Assembly (NCBI RefSeq): GCF_004345005.1
Contig: NZ_SMMX01000001.1
Span: forward strand, 186,001-250,000
DNA from: Extibacter muris
GTDB taxonomy: Bacteria > Bacillota > Clostridia > Lachnospirales > Lachnospiraceae
Direction of reading: 5' to 3'
DNA length: 64,000 bases
Shown here: positions 36,272 through 44,856 of the stretch, in pieces
Layout: every line of letters begins with the position of its first letter
How positions within the stretch are numbered: position 1 is the stretch's first letter
Made by a program: the position numbers and the translations under genes
The notes under the pieces: generated by a model
Seen by the model: only the letters and a program-made list of their open reading frames with translations
Told to the model about the DNA's origin: nothing
Database searches by the model: none

Positions 36272-37300
36272 ATGGTACGGGATTTTGGTATTACGGAAAA
36301 AGGAGAAAAAGCGAGCTTATACGAACTCAGGAACGCGAATGGCATGACGGTCTGCGTGAGCGATTACGGCGCGGCTGTCGTATCGGTATATGTGCCGGGA
36401 CGGGACGGCCAGGTGAGAGATGTTGTCCTCGGATATGATTGTGCACGTGACTATGAAGCGGGGGGCCAGTCGTTCGGGGCGACCGTCGGGAGGGTTGCCA
36501 ACCGCATCGGGGGCGCGCAGTTCACGCTGAACGGCCAGACGTATGCGCTTGTAAAGAATGACAATGGCAATAACCTGCACAGCGGGCCAGATACATACAA
36601 CCATCGTCTGTGGGAAGTGGAAGAGGCGGATGACAGGCATGTCGTACTTCGTCTGTTCAGCCCGGATGGGGACCAGGGGTATCCGGGCGGCCTGGATATA
36701 ACGGTGACATACAGTCTGGATGACAGGAACGAGCTGAAGATTCATTATGAGGCAGATGCGGAAGCGGATACGATAGTGAACATGACAAACCATAGTTATT
36801 TCAATCTGAACGGACATGCCTCGGGAGACGTACTGGGGCAGGAGCTGTGGCTGGATGCGGATGCCTATACGCGTGCAGACAAGGAGTCTATCCCTACAGG
36901 CGAGATAAGTCAAGTGGCAGGAACGCCTATGGATTTCCGTGCCCGTAAGCCGGTCGGGCGGGATATACAGGCAGATTTTGAAGCACTGAATCTTGCCGGA
37001 GGCTATGACCACAACTGGGTTCTGAACGGCGGCGGTTTCCGCAAGGCGGGCAGCTTTTCCTGCCGGGAGAGCGGCATCAGCATGGACATCTATACGGATA
37101 TGCCGGGGATGCAGGTGTACAGCGGCAATTTTCTCGACAAGGAACCTGGGAAAGAAGGGGCTCTGTATGGAAAGCGCCAGGGCATATGTTTTGAGACGCA
37201 GTATTTCCCCGATGCGGTCAATAAGGACAATTTTGCTAGCCCGGTAGTGAGGGCCAGAGAAAAGGCCGTGTCTGATACGTCTTATGTATTTGCGTTTTAA
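36272..37300 (+). CDS. galM: Aldose 1-epimerase
   Basis: The 342-residue mutarotase has the expected active-site set: GRVANRI (R74), H103 in NNLHSG, H174 in NMTNHSYFNLNG and the catalytic base E308 in CFETQYFPDAVN. It interconverts alpha and beta anomers of galactose/glucose in the cytoplasm. AGGAGGGTTTTGCG precedes the ATG. No gal operon genes are adjacent, so it may serve general sugar use. Confidence 0.95.
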   Translation: MVRDFGITEKGEKASLYELRNANGMTVCVSDYGAAVVSVYVPGRDGQVRDVVLGYDCARDYEAGGQSFGATVGRVANRIGGAQFTLNGQTYALVKNDNGNNLHSGPDTYNHRLWEVEEADDRHVVLRLFSPDGDQGYPGGLDITVTYSLDDRNELKIHYEADAEADTIVNMTNHSYFNLNGHASGDVLGQELWLDADAYTRADKESIPTGEISQVAGTPMDFRARKPVGRDIQADFEALNLAGGYDHNWVLNGGGFRKAGSFSCRESGISMDIYTDMPGMQVYSGNFLDKEPGKEGALYGKRQGICFETQYFPDAVNKDNFASPVVRAREKAVSDTSYVFAF

Positions 37301-37313
37301 GATTCAGAAAATT
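37299..37313. promoter_or_regulatory. CodY-box-like sequence
   Basis: AAGATTCAGAAAATT matches the CodY consensus AATTTTCWGAAAATT at 13 of 15 positions. It lies between galM and the amidase gene, upstream of the latter. One match of this quality can arise by chance. Confidence 0.35.
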
Positions 37314-37382
37314 ATAAGTATTTTTTCATAAAATATTTCTCCTTCCTGTGATAGAATGATATAGGATGATTGGAGAGATGAT

Positions 37383-38051
37383 ATGGACAGAAGAATAGCG
37401 GAAGCAAGGCGCAGAAGGATGATCCAGCGTAACGTACGGCTCGGAATACTCGTGCTTGTCGTGCTCATCGTGCTGGTGGGGATACTCAGGATTGTAAAGC
37501 CGGCCTGGTTCACAGATGATTACATAGAGCTTAAGGGCAGTGATATCGATGCTTCCCGTCCGGACCTGGACGTGGAGCTGCTCACTGAGAACCCCTATTC
37601 ACGGCCCGGAACGAAGACGGACAAGATTAAGGGAATCGTCGTGCATTATACGGCCAATCCTGGCGCTACCGCTATGGATAACCGGAACTATTTTGAAGGG
37701 CTCAAGGACAGCCATGAGACGAAGGTAAGCAGTAATTTTATAGTAGGCCTGGAAGGAGAGATCGTCCAGTGCGTCCCGACTTGGGAAGTTGCCTATGCAT
37801 CCAACAGCAGGAATAATGATACGGTGTCTATCGAATGCTGCCATCCGGATGAGTCGGGAAAGTTCAATGATGAGACATATAAGTCTATGGTGCAGCTCTG
37901 TGCGTGGCTTTGCAAGAAGTTTGACCTGGACAGCGAAGACGTCATCCGCCACTACGATGTGACGGGGAAGAACTGCCCGAAATACTTCGTGGAAAATGAA
38001 GATGCATGGAAGCAGTTCCGGGCTGATGTGCAGGCGGCCATCGAGAAATAA
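37383..38051 (+). CDS. Membrane-anchored N-acetylmuramoyl-L-alanine amidase (Amidase_2)
   Basis: The 222-residue protein has a basic cytoplasmic N-terminus, one membrane helix (about 18-37) and an Amidase_2/PGRP domain (about 75-220) with zinc ligands H88 in VVHYTANPG, H190 and C198 in RHYDVTGKNCP. It cleaves the MurNAc-L-Ala bond of peptidoglycan, outside the membrane, tethered by its N-terminus. ATAGGATGATTGGAGAG precedes the ATG. Context (galM before, thrS after) does not indicate a special role such as spore cortex work. Confidence 0.9.
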   Translation: MDRRIAEARRRRMIQRNVRLGILVLVVLIVLVGILRIVKPAWFTDDYIELKGSDIDASRPDLDVELLTENPYSRPGTKTDKIKGIVVHYTANPGATAMDNRNYFEGLKDSHETKVSSNFIVGLEGEIVQCVPTWEVAYASNSRNNDTVSIECCHPDESGKFNDETYKSMVQLCAWLCKKFDLDSEDVIRHYDVTGKNCPKYFVENEDAWKQFRADVQAAIEK

Positions 38052-38077
38052 AGAATCAAAAATAATCTGAAAATGCG

Positions 38078-38105
38078 TTGACATTTTATTATGTATTGCT
38101 ATAAT
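38078..38105 (+). promoter_or_regulatory. Promoter of the T-box/thrS transcript
   Basis: TTGACA at 38078-38083 and TATAAT at 38100-38105, 16-base spacer. Confidence 0.8.
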
Positions 38106-38111
38106 GGGAAG

Positions 38112-38392
38112 TAGCTGGTACACAGCGATTAACATGAGAAAAGCAGAGAAGGAAAAGAGTAATCTATCGGAACCATGCAGAGAGAAAAACATTTGGTGGA
38201 AGTTTTTTATGGCAGAAGGCAGACGAAAACCATTCCTGAGCTGTGGTGCTGAACCGACAGTAAGCACCGTCGTACTCCTGCGTTAAGGGATAGGACTTGT
38301 GAGAGTCTGAAGTGAAAAGTTAAGGTGGAACCGTGCAGCAATCAGATGCACCCTTAAACGGACAGCGTAAGCAGTCTGTTTTGGGTGCTTTT
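38112..38392 (+). promoter_or_regulatory. T-box riboswitch (threonine) of thrS
   Basis: The conserved T-box sequence AAGGTGGAACCGTGC is at 38322-38336. An AGAGAG motif at 38183-38188 and GGTGGAAG at 38199 fit stem I. The specifier may be ACC (Thr) at 38253-38255 in GAACCG, inferred from position, not proven. The terminator is GCACCC (38348-38353) with GGGTGC (38383-38388), enclosing an AAACGGAC/GTCTGTTT stem, then TTTT; the T-box can pair with its 5' strand to form the antiterminator. Uncharged tRNA-Thr should switch thrS on. Confidence 0.9.
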
Positions 38393-38478
38393 CTTATGTT
38401 AGAGGAAATATTGACTGCACAAAGCAAAATATATTTCCTAAAGCAAAATAAAAAGAGAATCGAAAGGAGCGTAACAAG

Positions 38479-40230
38479 ATGAAAGTAAGCATGAGAGACG
38501 GATCCGTGCAGGATCTGACATTTGCAGATGAAGTGGGACAGGAGGCGTTCCGCCACACGACATCCCATATCCTGGCCCAGGCCGTAAAGCGCTTGTACCC
38601 GGATACGAAGCTGGCAATCGGGCCGGCAATCAAAGACGGCTATTATTATGATTTTGAATTCAGCTTTCCATTTACGACAGAACATCTGGCAGAGGTAGAG
38701 AAGGAGATGCGCAGGATCGTCAAGGAGTCGCTGCCGCTTGAGAGAAGTGTGGTGAGCCGTGAAGAAGCGTTGAAGATGATGGAAGAAAGAGGAGAGACTT
38801 ATAAGACAGAGATGATCCAGGATCTCCCGGACGAGGAAGAGATCAGCCTTTACCGGCAGGGAGAGTTCGTAGACTTCTGCGCAGGCCCCCATGTGTCCAA
38901 CACGAGCGTCATCAAAGCATTCAAACTCCAGAGCGTGGCAGGGGCATACTGGCACGGCGATGAGAATAACCAGATGCTCACGAGAATCTATGGGACATCC
39001 TTCCCGAAAGCGGACGAGCTGGAGGCTTATCTTAAGAGGATGGAAGAGGCACGTCTGCGCGACCACAGAAAGCTTGGAAAAGAATTGGGATTGTTCGCGA
39101 TCATGGATGAAGGCCCCGGCTTTCCATTTTTCCTGCCCAAGGGGATGGTACTCAAGAACCTGCTTATCGATTACTGGAGGCAGCTGCATCTAAGAGAAGG
39201 ATACGTTGAGATTTCCACACCTATCATCTTGTCCAGACACCTGTGGGAGAATTCCGGACACTGGGACCACTATAAAGACAATATGTACACGACAGTCATC
39301 GACGAAGAAGACTATGCGGTCAAGCCGATGAACTGTCCGGGGGGGATGCTCGTGTACAAAGTGGAACCCCGTTCCTACAAGGACCTGCCGATGCGGGTAG
39401 GCGAGCTCGGGCTTGTACACCGGCACGAGAAGTCCGGACAGCTGCACGGGCTCATGCGCGTGCGCTGCTTTACCCAGGACGATGCCCATATCTTCATGAC
39501 AGAGGATCAGATAAGGGATGAGATCAAAGGGGTGGCAAGGCTGATTGACGAAGTGTACTCCAAGTTCGGATTCAAATACCATGTGGAACTGTCTACGAGG
39601 CCGGAGAACAGCATGGGAAGCGATGCAGACTGGGAGATGGCCACAGAAGGCTTAAGAGGTGCACTGGAAGAGCTTGGAGTCGATTATGTGGTTAACGAAG
39701 GCGATGGCGCGTTCTATGGCCCTAAGATCGACTTCCATCTGGAAGATTCCATCGGCCGGACATGGCAGTGCGGAACCATCCAGCTCGACTTCCAGATGCC
39801 GCAGAGGTTCGAGCTTGAGTATACCGGTGCAGACGGTGAAAAGCACAGGCCGATCATGATACACCGGGTTGCTTTCGGTTCCATCGAACGGTTTATCGGT
39901 ATCCTTATCGAGCATTACGCAGGCAAGTTCCCGACATGGCTTGCACCGGTACAGGTCAAGATTCTGCCCGTATCAGACAAGTTTGCCGATTATGCACAGA
40001 AGGTGACGGACGAGCTGAAAGAAGCAGGATTCCGTGTGGAACTCGACGGCAGAAGCGAGAAGCTCGGCTATAAGATCCGGGAGGCGCAGATGCAGAAAGT
40101 ACCTTACATGGTAATCGTGGGAGAAAAAGAAGTTGCCGAGAATGTCGTATCCGTCAGAAAACGCGACGAGGGCGATATCGGAAGCATGGAGCTCAAGGCA
40201 TTTGCAGACAAAGTGCTGGAAGATAAATAA
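38479..40230 (+). CDS. thrS: Threonyl-tRNA synthetase without N-terminal TGS domain
   Basis: The 583-residue enzyme begins with about 15 residues and goes straight into the editing domain (HTTSH at 26-30, DFCAGPHV), so the about 60-residue TGS domain of typical ThrS is missing. The class II catalytic core has MNCPGGM (zinc Cys), RVGELGLVHRHEKSG, RVRCFTQDDAHIF and IHRVAFGSIERF, and the anticodon-binding domain ends the protein. It charges tRNA-Thr and can edit Ser-tRNA. GAAAGGAGCG precedes the ATG. No open frame upstream could restore a TGS domain; the leader is occupied by the T-box. Confidence 0.96.
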   Translation: MKVSMRDGSVQDLTFADEVGQEAFRHTTSHILAQAVKRLYPDTKLAIGPAIKDGYYYDFEFSFPFTTEHLAEVEKEMRRIVKESLPLERSVVSREEALKMMEERGETYKTEMIQDLPDEEEISLYRQGEFVDFCAGPHVSNTSVIKAFKLQSVAGAYWHGDENNQMLTRIYGTSFPKADELEAYLKRMEEARLRDHRKLGKELGLFAIMDEGPGFPFFLPKGMVLKNLLIDYWRQLHLREGYVEISTPIILSRHLWENSGHWDHYKDNMYTTVIDEEDYAVKPMNCPGGMLVYKVEPRSYKDLPMRVGELGLVHRHEKSGQLHGLMRVRCFTQDDAHIFMTEDQIRDEIKGVARLIDEVYSKFGFKYHVELSTRPENSMGSDADWEMATEGLRGALEELGVDYVVNEGDGAFYGPKIDFHLEDSIGRTWQCGTIQLDFQMPQRFELEYTGADGEKHRPIMIHRVAFGSIERFIGILIEHYAGKFPTWLAPVQVKILPVSDKFADYAQKVTDELKEAGFRVELDGRSEKLGYKIREAQMQKVPYMVIVGEKEVAENVVSVRKRDEGDIGSMELKAFADKVLEDK

Positions 40231-40253
40231 GAAAAAATAAGGTTCATGCTTAT

Positions 40254-40329
40254 GGGGACAGGTTAAAATGAAATGGGGACGGGGTTTTTTGAGAAAAACC
40301 CCGTCCCCATTTCATTTTAACCTGTCCCC
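40254..40329. repeat. 36-bp perfect palindrome (GGGGACAGG / GGGGACGGGG type)
   Basis: Bases 40254-40289 are the exact inverse of 40294-40329 around the loop TGAG. The arm starts GGGGACAGG, has TTAAAATGAAAT inside and ends GGGGACGGGGTTTTT. It lies between the ends of thrS and the convergent flavoenzyme gene and can terminate both, with T5-6 in the stem. Its length and G-rich boxes suggest a mobile palindromic repeat instead of an ordinary terminator. Confidence 0.88.
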
Positions 40330-40337
40330 GGTTCGTT

Positions 40338-42338
40338 TTATAAATATCCAAGCTGTTCTAACGTGTTGAGGACCATATGCCTGCCGGCGTCGGTCCCGTC
40401 GATAATCCTTCTGGCACGGACGGAGTCTCCGATGTTAAGAAGTCCGATATCCCAGCCTTCAAAGGCTCTGGTGAGCGCATCCCAGATGGGGGCATGGGCT
40501 TTCATGCCGAGGCAGACGAAGCCGTAATCGAATGGTAGTTCAGCTTCTTTTCCGCCTTGCTCCACGATGAAGGAGTGGGGATTGACTTTCTTAAGCGCGG
40601 TGCTTACGAGCTGCTTCACCTTATGCTTCTCCATGCACTCTTTCATGGAAGCGATGGAGGAAGCGTCCAGGCCGTTGCCGATGGAGGGCATCATCTCTAT
40701 GATGGTCGTGTCTGCGCCGCGGGGGGCGAAGAATTCTACTACGTCAAGCCCGACGGCTCCGCCACCGATTACGATGACGCTCTTGCCGGACATGTCTTCC
40801 GGATAGCGGTCGATATTGCGGATGAGATCCAGAATTGAATATACATCCGATTCTCTGTCCGCAAGGTTTTCATGCAGGCCGTCGATCGGCGGGAGGAGCG
40901 GGACGGAGCCGGTCGCGTTGACCACGAGGTCAGGCCGGAAGGATCTGATGATATCGGCAGTGGCGTCCACCCCGGTTTTGATGGTCAGGTTATCAAGCCC
41001 TGCCGCACGGTGCCTGAGATAATCAGGGAAGTCGGCAAGCCGCCTTTTGGCGGGAATCTTAGAGATTTCCACAGAAAGCCCGCCTATGTGGTCCTGTTTT
41101 TCCAGAAGCGTAACGCTGCAGCCTGCCTCGGCCGCGGTACAGGCAGCTTCCAGTCCGGCCGTCCCTGCACCGGCTACGACAACATTGCACGGCCTTGTCA
41201 CTTTCTTCCTCTTATAAGAATCGCCTCCTGTCACATCGGGGTTTATCGTACAGCGCAGCGGCCGGTTGCCGCCGATGCGGTTGCCGACACAGCCCACATT
41301 GCAGGAAATGCATTTGCGGATGCTGGATACGTCGCCCCGCCTTGCTTTGCTGCACCAGTCAGGATCCGCGATAAGGCCGCGCCCGATACCGATAAGGTCC
41401 GCATCTCCCTTAGCCAGTAAGTCTTCCGCAGCCTGTGGGCTCCGGATGTTGCCGATTGCGATGGTCGGTTTGAGGAACTTCTCCCGGACCGCCCTGGCCA
41501 TATAAGAGCGCCAGCCGTCCGCCAGGTAATTCGCGTCAATCTGGTACTGGATGGACGGATTCAGTGCAGCCGAAGTATCAAAGATATCTACGCCGTCATT
41601 CAGGTATTCCAGATATTCGAGGCAGCCGTCTATCGTATTGCCGCCCTCCACGAGTTCATCGACGCTGAGCCGGAGGGAGACAGGAACATGAGGACCGACA
41701 GCGGAGCGGACCTCATCGATGACCATCCGGCAGAAACGGGCCCGGTTCTTGGCGCAGCCACCGAACTCGTCTGTCCGGTCGTTCATGGTCGGCGAAAGGA
41801 ACTGGCTGATCAGGTAGGAGTGCCCTGCATGGATTTCTACAAGGTCAAATCCTGCGTTGACCGCCCGCTTTGCGGCGGCGCCGTAGTCAGCGGCGATGCT
41901 TTCCAATTCTTCTCTCGACAGCGGCCTGGGACATTCGCCGCCTGGTTTGGATGGCAGAACGGAAGAGGAGACAGGCTGCATGCCCGTGCGGGCGGACATG
42001 GCGGAAGCGCCCGCATGGTTGAGCTGGATTCCCATACATGCTCCGTGCCTGTGGCAGGCTTCCGTCAGCTTGAAAAGCCGGGGAATATAGCAGTCTTTGT
42101 CAATACGCAGCTGTGTCGTACCGTTGGATCCTTCCGGATATTTTACACAGATATTTTCCACGAGGATAAGCCCGGTACCGCCTTTGGCCCGAAGCTCATA
42201 ATAAGCGATGTGCTCATCGCTCATGCTGCCGTCGTGTTCCGCCAAGTTGCTGCCCATAGGCATCATGGCAACACGGTTTTTCATCGTCATCCCTCTGACG
42301 GAGAGTGGGGAAAACAAGTGCTTAAAGTTATTATTCAT
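40338..42338 (-). CDS. Old-yellow-enzyme-family FMN/4Fe-4S/FAD oxidoreductase (BaiH/BaiCD/FadH-like)
   Basis: Start ATG 42338 (MNNNFKHLFSPL) is set by GGAGG nine bases upstream; an ATG at 42353 would place that site inside the gene. The 666-residue protein has an OYE TIM barrel (1-350; NRVAMMPMG, EIHAGHSYLISQFLSP), a 4Fe-4S motif (CISCNVGC ... LRC) and a C-terminal FAD/NAD module (VVVAGAGTAGLEAA, VIVIGGGAVGLDVV). Such enzymes reduce enone or dienoyl C=C bonds; relatives include 2,4-dienoyl-CoA reductase, 2-enoate reductase and the bile-acid enzymes BaiCD and BaiH. No other bai gene is here, so the substrate is open. A divergent LysR gene probably controls it. Confidence 0.9.
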   Translation of the reverse strand: MNNNFKHLFSPLSVRGMTMKNRVAMMPMGSNLAEHDGSMSDEHIAYYELRAKGGTGLILVENICVKYPEGSNGTTQLRIDKDCYIPRLFKLTEACHRHGACMGIQLNHAGASAMSARTGMQPVSSSVLPSKPGGECPRPLSREELESIAADYGAAAKRAVNAGFDLVEIHAGHSYLISQFLSPTMNDRTDEFGGCAKNRARFCRMVIDEVRSAVGPHVPVSLRLSVDELVEGGNTIDGCLEYLEYLNDGVDIFDTSAALNPSIQYQIDANYLADGWRSYMARAVREKFLKPTIAIGNIRSPQAAEDLLAKGDADLIGIGRGLIADPDWCSKARRGDVSSIRKCISCNVGCVGNRIGGNRPLRCTINPDVTGGDSYKRKKVTRPCNVVVAGAGTAGLEAACTAAEAGCSVTLLEKQDHIGGLSVEISKIPAKRRLADFPDYLRHRAAGLDNLTIKTGVDATADIIRSFRPDLVVNATGSVPLLPPIDGLHENLADRESDVYSILDLIRNIDRYPEDMSGKSVIVIGGGAVGLDVVEFFAPRGADTTIIEMMPSIGNGLDASSIASMKECMEKHKVKQLVSTALKKVNPHSFIVEQGGKEAELPFDYGFVCLGMKAHAPIWDALTRAFEGWDIGLLNIGDSVRARRIIDGTDAGRHMVLNTLEQLGYL

Positions 42339-42376
42339 CTTAACATCCTCCATTGCTTAACATATCGTCCAACACG

Positions 42377-42457
42377 GTTCTATAGTTTGATTATAAGATA
42401 TTGTTAAAGATAAAACAAATTCATGTTTTTGTATTGTTTGATAGATATGTTCTATGG
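42377..42457. promoter_or_regulatory. Divergent control region of the flavoenzyme and lysR
   Basis: The 160-base AT-rich gap holds a direct repeat, GTTCTATAGTTTG (from 42377) and GTTCTATGGATTG (from 42449), 72 bases apart. These could be recognition and activation sites of the LysR protein. Promoters are not clear enough to place, although TATGAT at 42465-42470 is a candidate lysR -10. Confidence 0.35.
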
Positions 42458-42498
42458 ATTGTGGTATGATTGTAAAAAATAGACAAAGGAGGCAGATT

Positions 42499-43389
42499 AT
42501 GAATTTGAATCAATTGCACTACTTTGTGACACTTGCACATATGGAGCATTATACAAATGCAGCCCAAAAGCTGTCGATTACGCAGCCCAGCCTGAGCCAT
42601 GCCATATCATCGCTGGAAGAAGAACTCGGAACAAGCCTGTTTGAACGGCAGGGAAGGAATGTGGGCCTCACCAAATACGGCAGGCTGTTTATGGAATACG
42701 CCGAGGAGGCGCTCGATATACTGGATGCGGGGATAAAGAAGACGAAGGCCATGACGAGCGAGAAGAGCGGCAAAGTCGACATCGGTTACATATACACGCA
42801 GGGAAGCGAGTTTATCCCCGAGCTGGTATCCGGCTTTCTGGAGGCAAACAGGGACAAACAGGTAGACTTTGGCTTCAGCAATGGTATCACGAAGGAAATC
42901 GTACAGGGCGTAAAGGAAGAAAAATATGACATCGGCTTCTGTTCCATGGTATCAGGGGAAAAAGAGCTGGAATTTATCCCCGTGTCGCAGGAGAAGCTTG
43001 TTGCGGCCGTGCCGCCGGGCCATCCGCTGGCCGGCAGGAAGAAAGCGAGCTTTGAGGAGATTGCCTCTTACCCTCAGATCTTCTTCAACAAAGGGAGCGG
43101 TCTGCGCGGCGTCATCAGCCAGATATTCAGAGATTACGGAATGAAGCCGGATATCGTCTATACCGTGGACGAGGACAGTGCCATGGTCGGGCTTGTGGCG
43201 AGAGGGTTCGGCGTCTGTATCGTGCCGGATGCGGCTACGGTACGTAGTATGAAGGCATCCTTCCTGGAGATAGAGAATCTGGACTACCGGCGGTTTATCT
43301 ATATGGTGACGCTGAAAAACAAGTACCAGGCCCCTATCGCCAGGCTGTTCGCGGATTATGTCAAAGACTATTACAGCCTGAAAAAATAA
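42499..43389 (+). CDS. LysR-family transcriptional regulator
   Basis: ATG 42499 (MNLNQLHYFVTLAH) follows AAAGGAGG. The 296-residue protein has the LysR winged helix (1-60; YTNAAQKLSITQPSLSHAISSLEEELG region, key residues TQPSLS) and the two-lobed effector domain (about 90-290). It is divergently oriented to the OYE-family gene and most likely senses that enzyme's substrate or product. Repeats in the intergenic DNA are possible binding sites. Confidence 0.93.
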   Translation: MNLNQLHYFVTLAHMEHYTNAAQKLSITQPSLSHAISSLEEELGTSLFERQGRNVGLTKYGRLFMEYAEEALDILDAGIKKTKAMTSEKSGKVDIGYIYTQGSEFIPELVSGFLEANRDKQVDFGFSNGITKEIVQGVKEEKYDIGFCSMVSGEKELEFIPVSQEKLVAAVPPGHPLAGRKKASFEEIASYPQIFFNKGSGLRGVISQIFRDYGMKPDIVYTVDEDSAMVGLVARGFGVCIVPDAATVRSMKASFLEIENLDYRRFIYMVTLKNKYQAPIARLFADYVKDYYSLKK

Positions 43390-43476
43390 AGTATAATTGT
43401 TGCGCGGTTCCGGGAAAGTTGATATAATATACCGGTGTGAAAACGGATTAGTATAAAACAGGAGAGAAAGAATAAT

Positions 43477-44262
43477 ATGAATGATTTAGAGATGTACAGA
43501 GAGCAGCTGGCATTGTGTGATGATAAGCTCATTGACGCACTGGTAGAGCGGAACGCGGTCATAGAGAAGATCATGGCATACAAAGAAAAGTATGGAATGC
43601 CTATCCTGCAGCCCCAGCAGGAAGCGAAGCAGAAGCAGCGCCTGGAGGAAAAGCTGGCTGACAGCAAGTATAAAGACGAGATATATGATGTATTCCGCTG
43701 TATACTGAAGAACAGCAAGAGAATCCAGGCAAGGAAGCTGTTTGATTACAATATCGTGCTCATCGGATTTATGGGTGCAGGCAAGACGACGGTTTCCGAT
43801 TATCTGAGCACGATGTTCGCGATGGAGATAATAGAGATGGATCAGGTGATTGCAGACAGGGAGGAAATGAGCATTCCGGATATATTCGCTACATACGGGG
43901 AAGAATATTTCAGAAATCTGGAGACCAACCTGCTCATAGAGATGCAGTCGAGAAAGAATACCGTAATCTCCTGCGGAGGCGGAGCCGCGCTCAGAGAGCG
44001 CAATGTAGCCGAGATGAAGAAAAACGGCAGGGTCGTACTATTGACGGCCAGCCCTGAGACGATATACGAGCGTGTGAAAGACAGCGACGACAGGCCGGTG
44101 CTTAACGGGCGCAAGAACGTGGAAGGGATATCAGAGCTGATGGAGCAGCGCCGTGAAAAATACGAGGCGGCTGCGGACATCGTAATCAATACGGACAATA
44201 AGAACGTGCTTCAGATATGTGAAGAGCTTGTGCAGCGCGTTACAGAAATGGAAGATAAATAA
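43477..44262 (+). CDS. Chorismate mutase-shikimate kinase fusion
   Basis: The 261-residue product joins two aromatic-pathway domains. Residues 1-85 are an AroQ-type chorismate mutase helix bundle (YREQLALCDDKLIDALVERN ... IMAYKEKYGMPILQPQ, key features R8, D15, E24, K37). Residues 92-258 are a shikimate kinase with Walker A GFMGAGKT (97-104), the DxD-like EMDQVIAD and SCGGGAALR, and RPVLNG in the lid. It would phosphorylate shikimate and rearrange chorismate to prephenate, two non-consecutive steps. The stop overlaps the yqeG start (TAATG). Confidence 0.9.
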   Translation: MNDLEMYREQLALCDDKLIDALVERNAVIEKIMAYKEKYGMPILQPQQEAKQKQRLEEKLADSKYKDEIYDVFRCILKNSKRIQARKLFDYNIVLIGFMGAGKTTVSDYLSTMFAMEIIEMDQVIADREEMSIPDIFATYGEEYFRNLETNLLIEMQSRKNTVISCGGGAALRERNVAEMKKNGRVVLLTASPETIYERVKDSDDRPVLNGRKNVEGISELMEQRREKYEAAADIVINTDNKNVLQICEELVQRVTEMEDK

Positions 44263-44762
44263 TGTTTGATAGATTTTATCCGGACAGATATGTGGCATCT
44301 ACCTACGTCATAGATTTTGAAAAACTGTACAGCGAAGGCGTCAGGGGACTTATCTTTGACATTGATAATACGCTGGTACCCCATGGCGCGCCGGCGGACG
44401 AACGGGCAGAGGAGCTGTTCGCGAGGCTTAAGCGTATCGGCTTCAACTGCTGCCTCATCTCGAACAACCAGGAGCCGAGGGTCAGGATGTTCAATAAGAA
44501 TATCCAGGTGGACTATGTGTATAATGCCCATAAGCCGTCCACGAAGAACTACGTGAAGGCCATGGAGATCATGGGAACTGGGACGGCTGATACGGTCTTT
44601 ATCGGCGACCAGCTTTTCACCGATGTATGGGGAGCGAAGAGAGCTGGCATACCGAGCATACTCGTGAAGCCGATACATCCGAAAGAGGAGATTCAGATTG
44701 TGCTGAAGCGTTATCTGGAGAAAATAGTGCTGCACTTTTATAAGAAGAGCCTCAACAGGTAA
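44262..44762 (+). CDS. yqeG: YqeG-family HAD IIIA phosphatase
   Basis: The 166-residue protein is a compact HAD enzyme with motif I FDIDNTLVP (D33, D35), motif II LISNNQ, and motif III/IV KPSTKNY and FIGDQLFTDVWGAKRAG, the pattern of YqeG. Family activity is phosphatase; the closest known relatives in other lineages act on phosphatidylglycerolphosphate, but the bacterial substrate is not settled. It is coupled to the chorismate mutase-shikimate kinase by a one-base overlap. Confidence 0.9.
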   Translation: MFDRFYPDRYVASTYVIDFEKLYSEGVRGLIFDIDNTLVPHGAPADERAEELFARLKRIGFNCCLISNNQEPRVRMFNKNIQVDYVYNAHKPSTKNYVKAMEIMGTGTADTVFIGDQLFTDVWGAKRAGIPSILVKPIHPKEEIQIVLKRYLEKIVLHFYKKSLNR

Positions 44763-44768
44763 AAAAAG

Positions 44769-44797
44769 GTTGAAAAAACGCAGAATGTATTATAGAA
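44769..44797 (+). promoter_or_regulatory. Promoter of efp
   Basis: TTGAAA at 44769-44774 and TAGAAT at 44792-44797, spacer 17 bases. A short GGTGC/GCACC hairpin with TTTT (44822-44842) lies in the leader directly before AAGGAGG. Confidence 0.6.
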
Positions 44798-44856
44798 TTA
44801 GTAAAGTGAGAAAGAACGTCAGGTGCTATTGGCGCACCTTTTAAGGAGGATTATTC

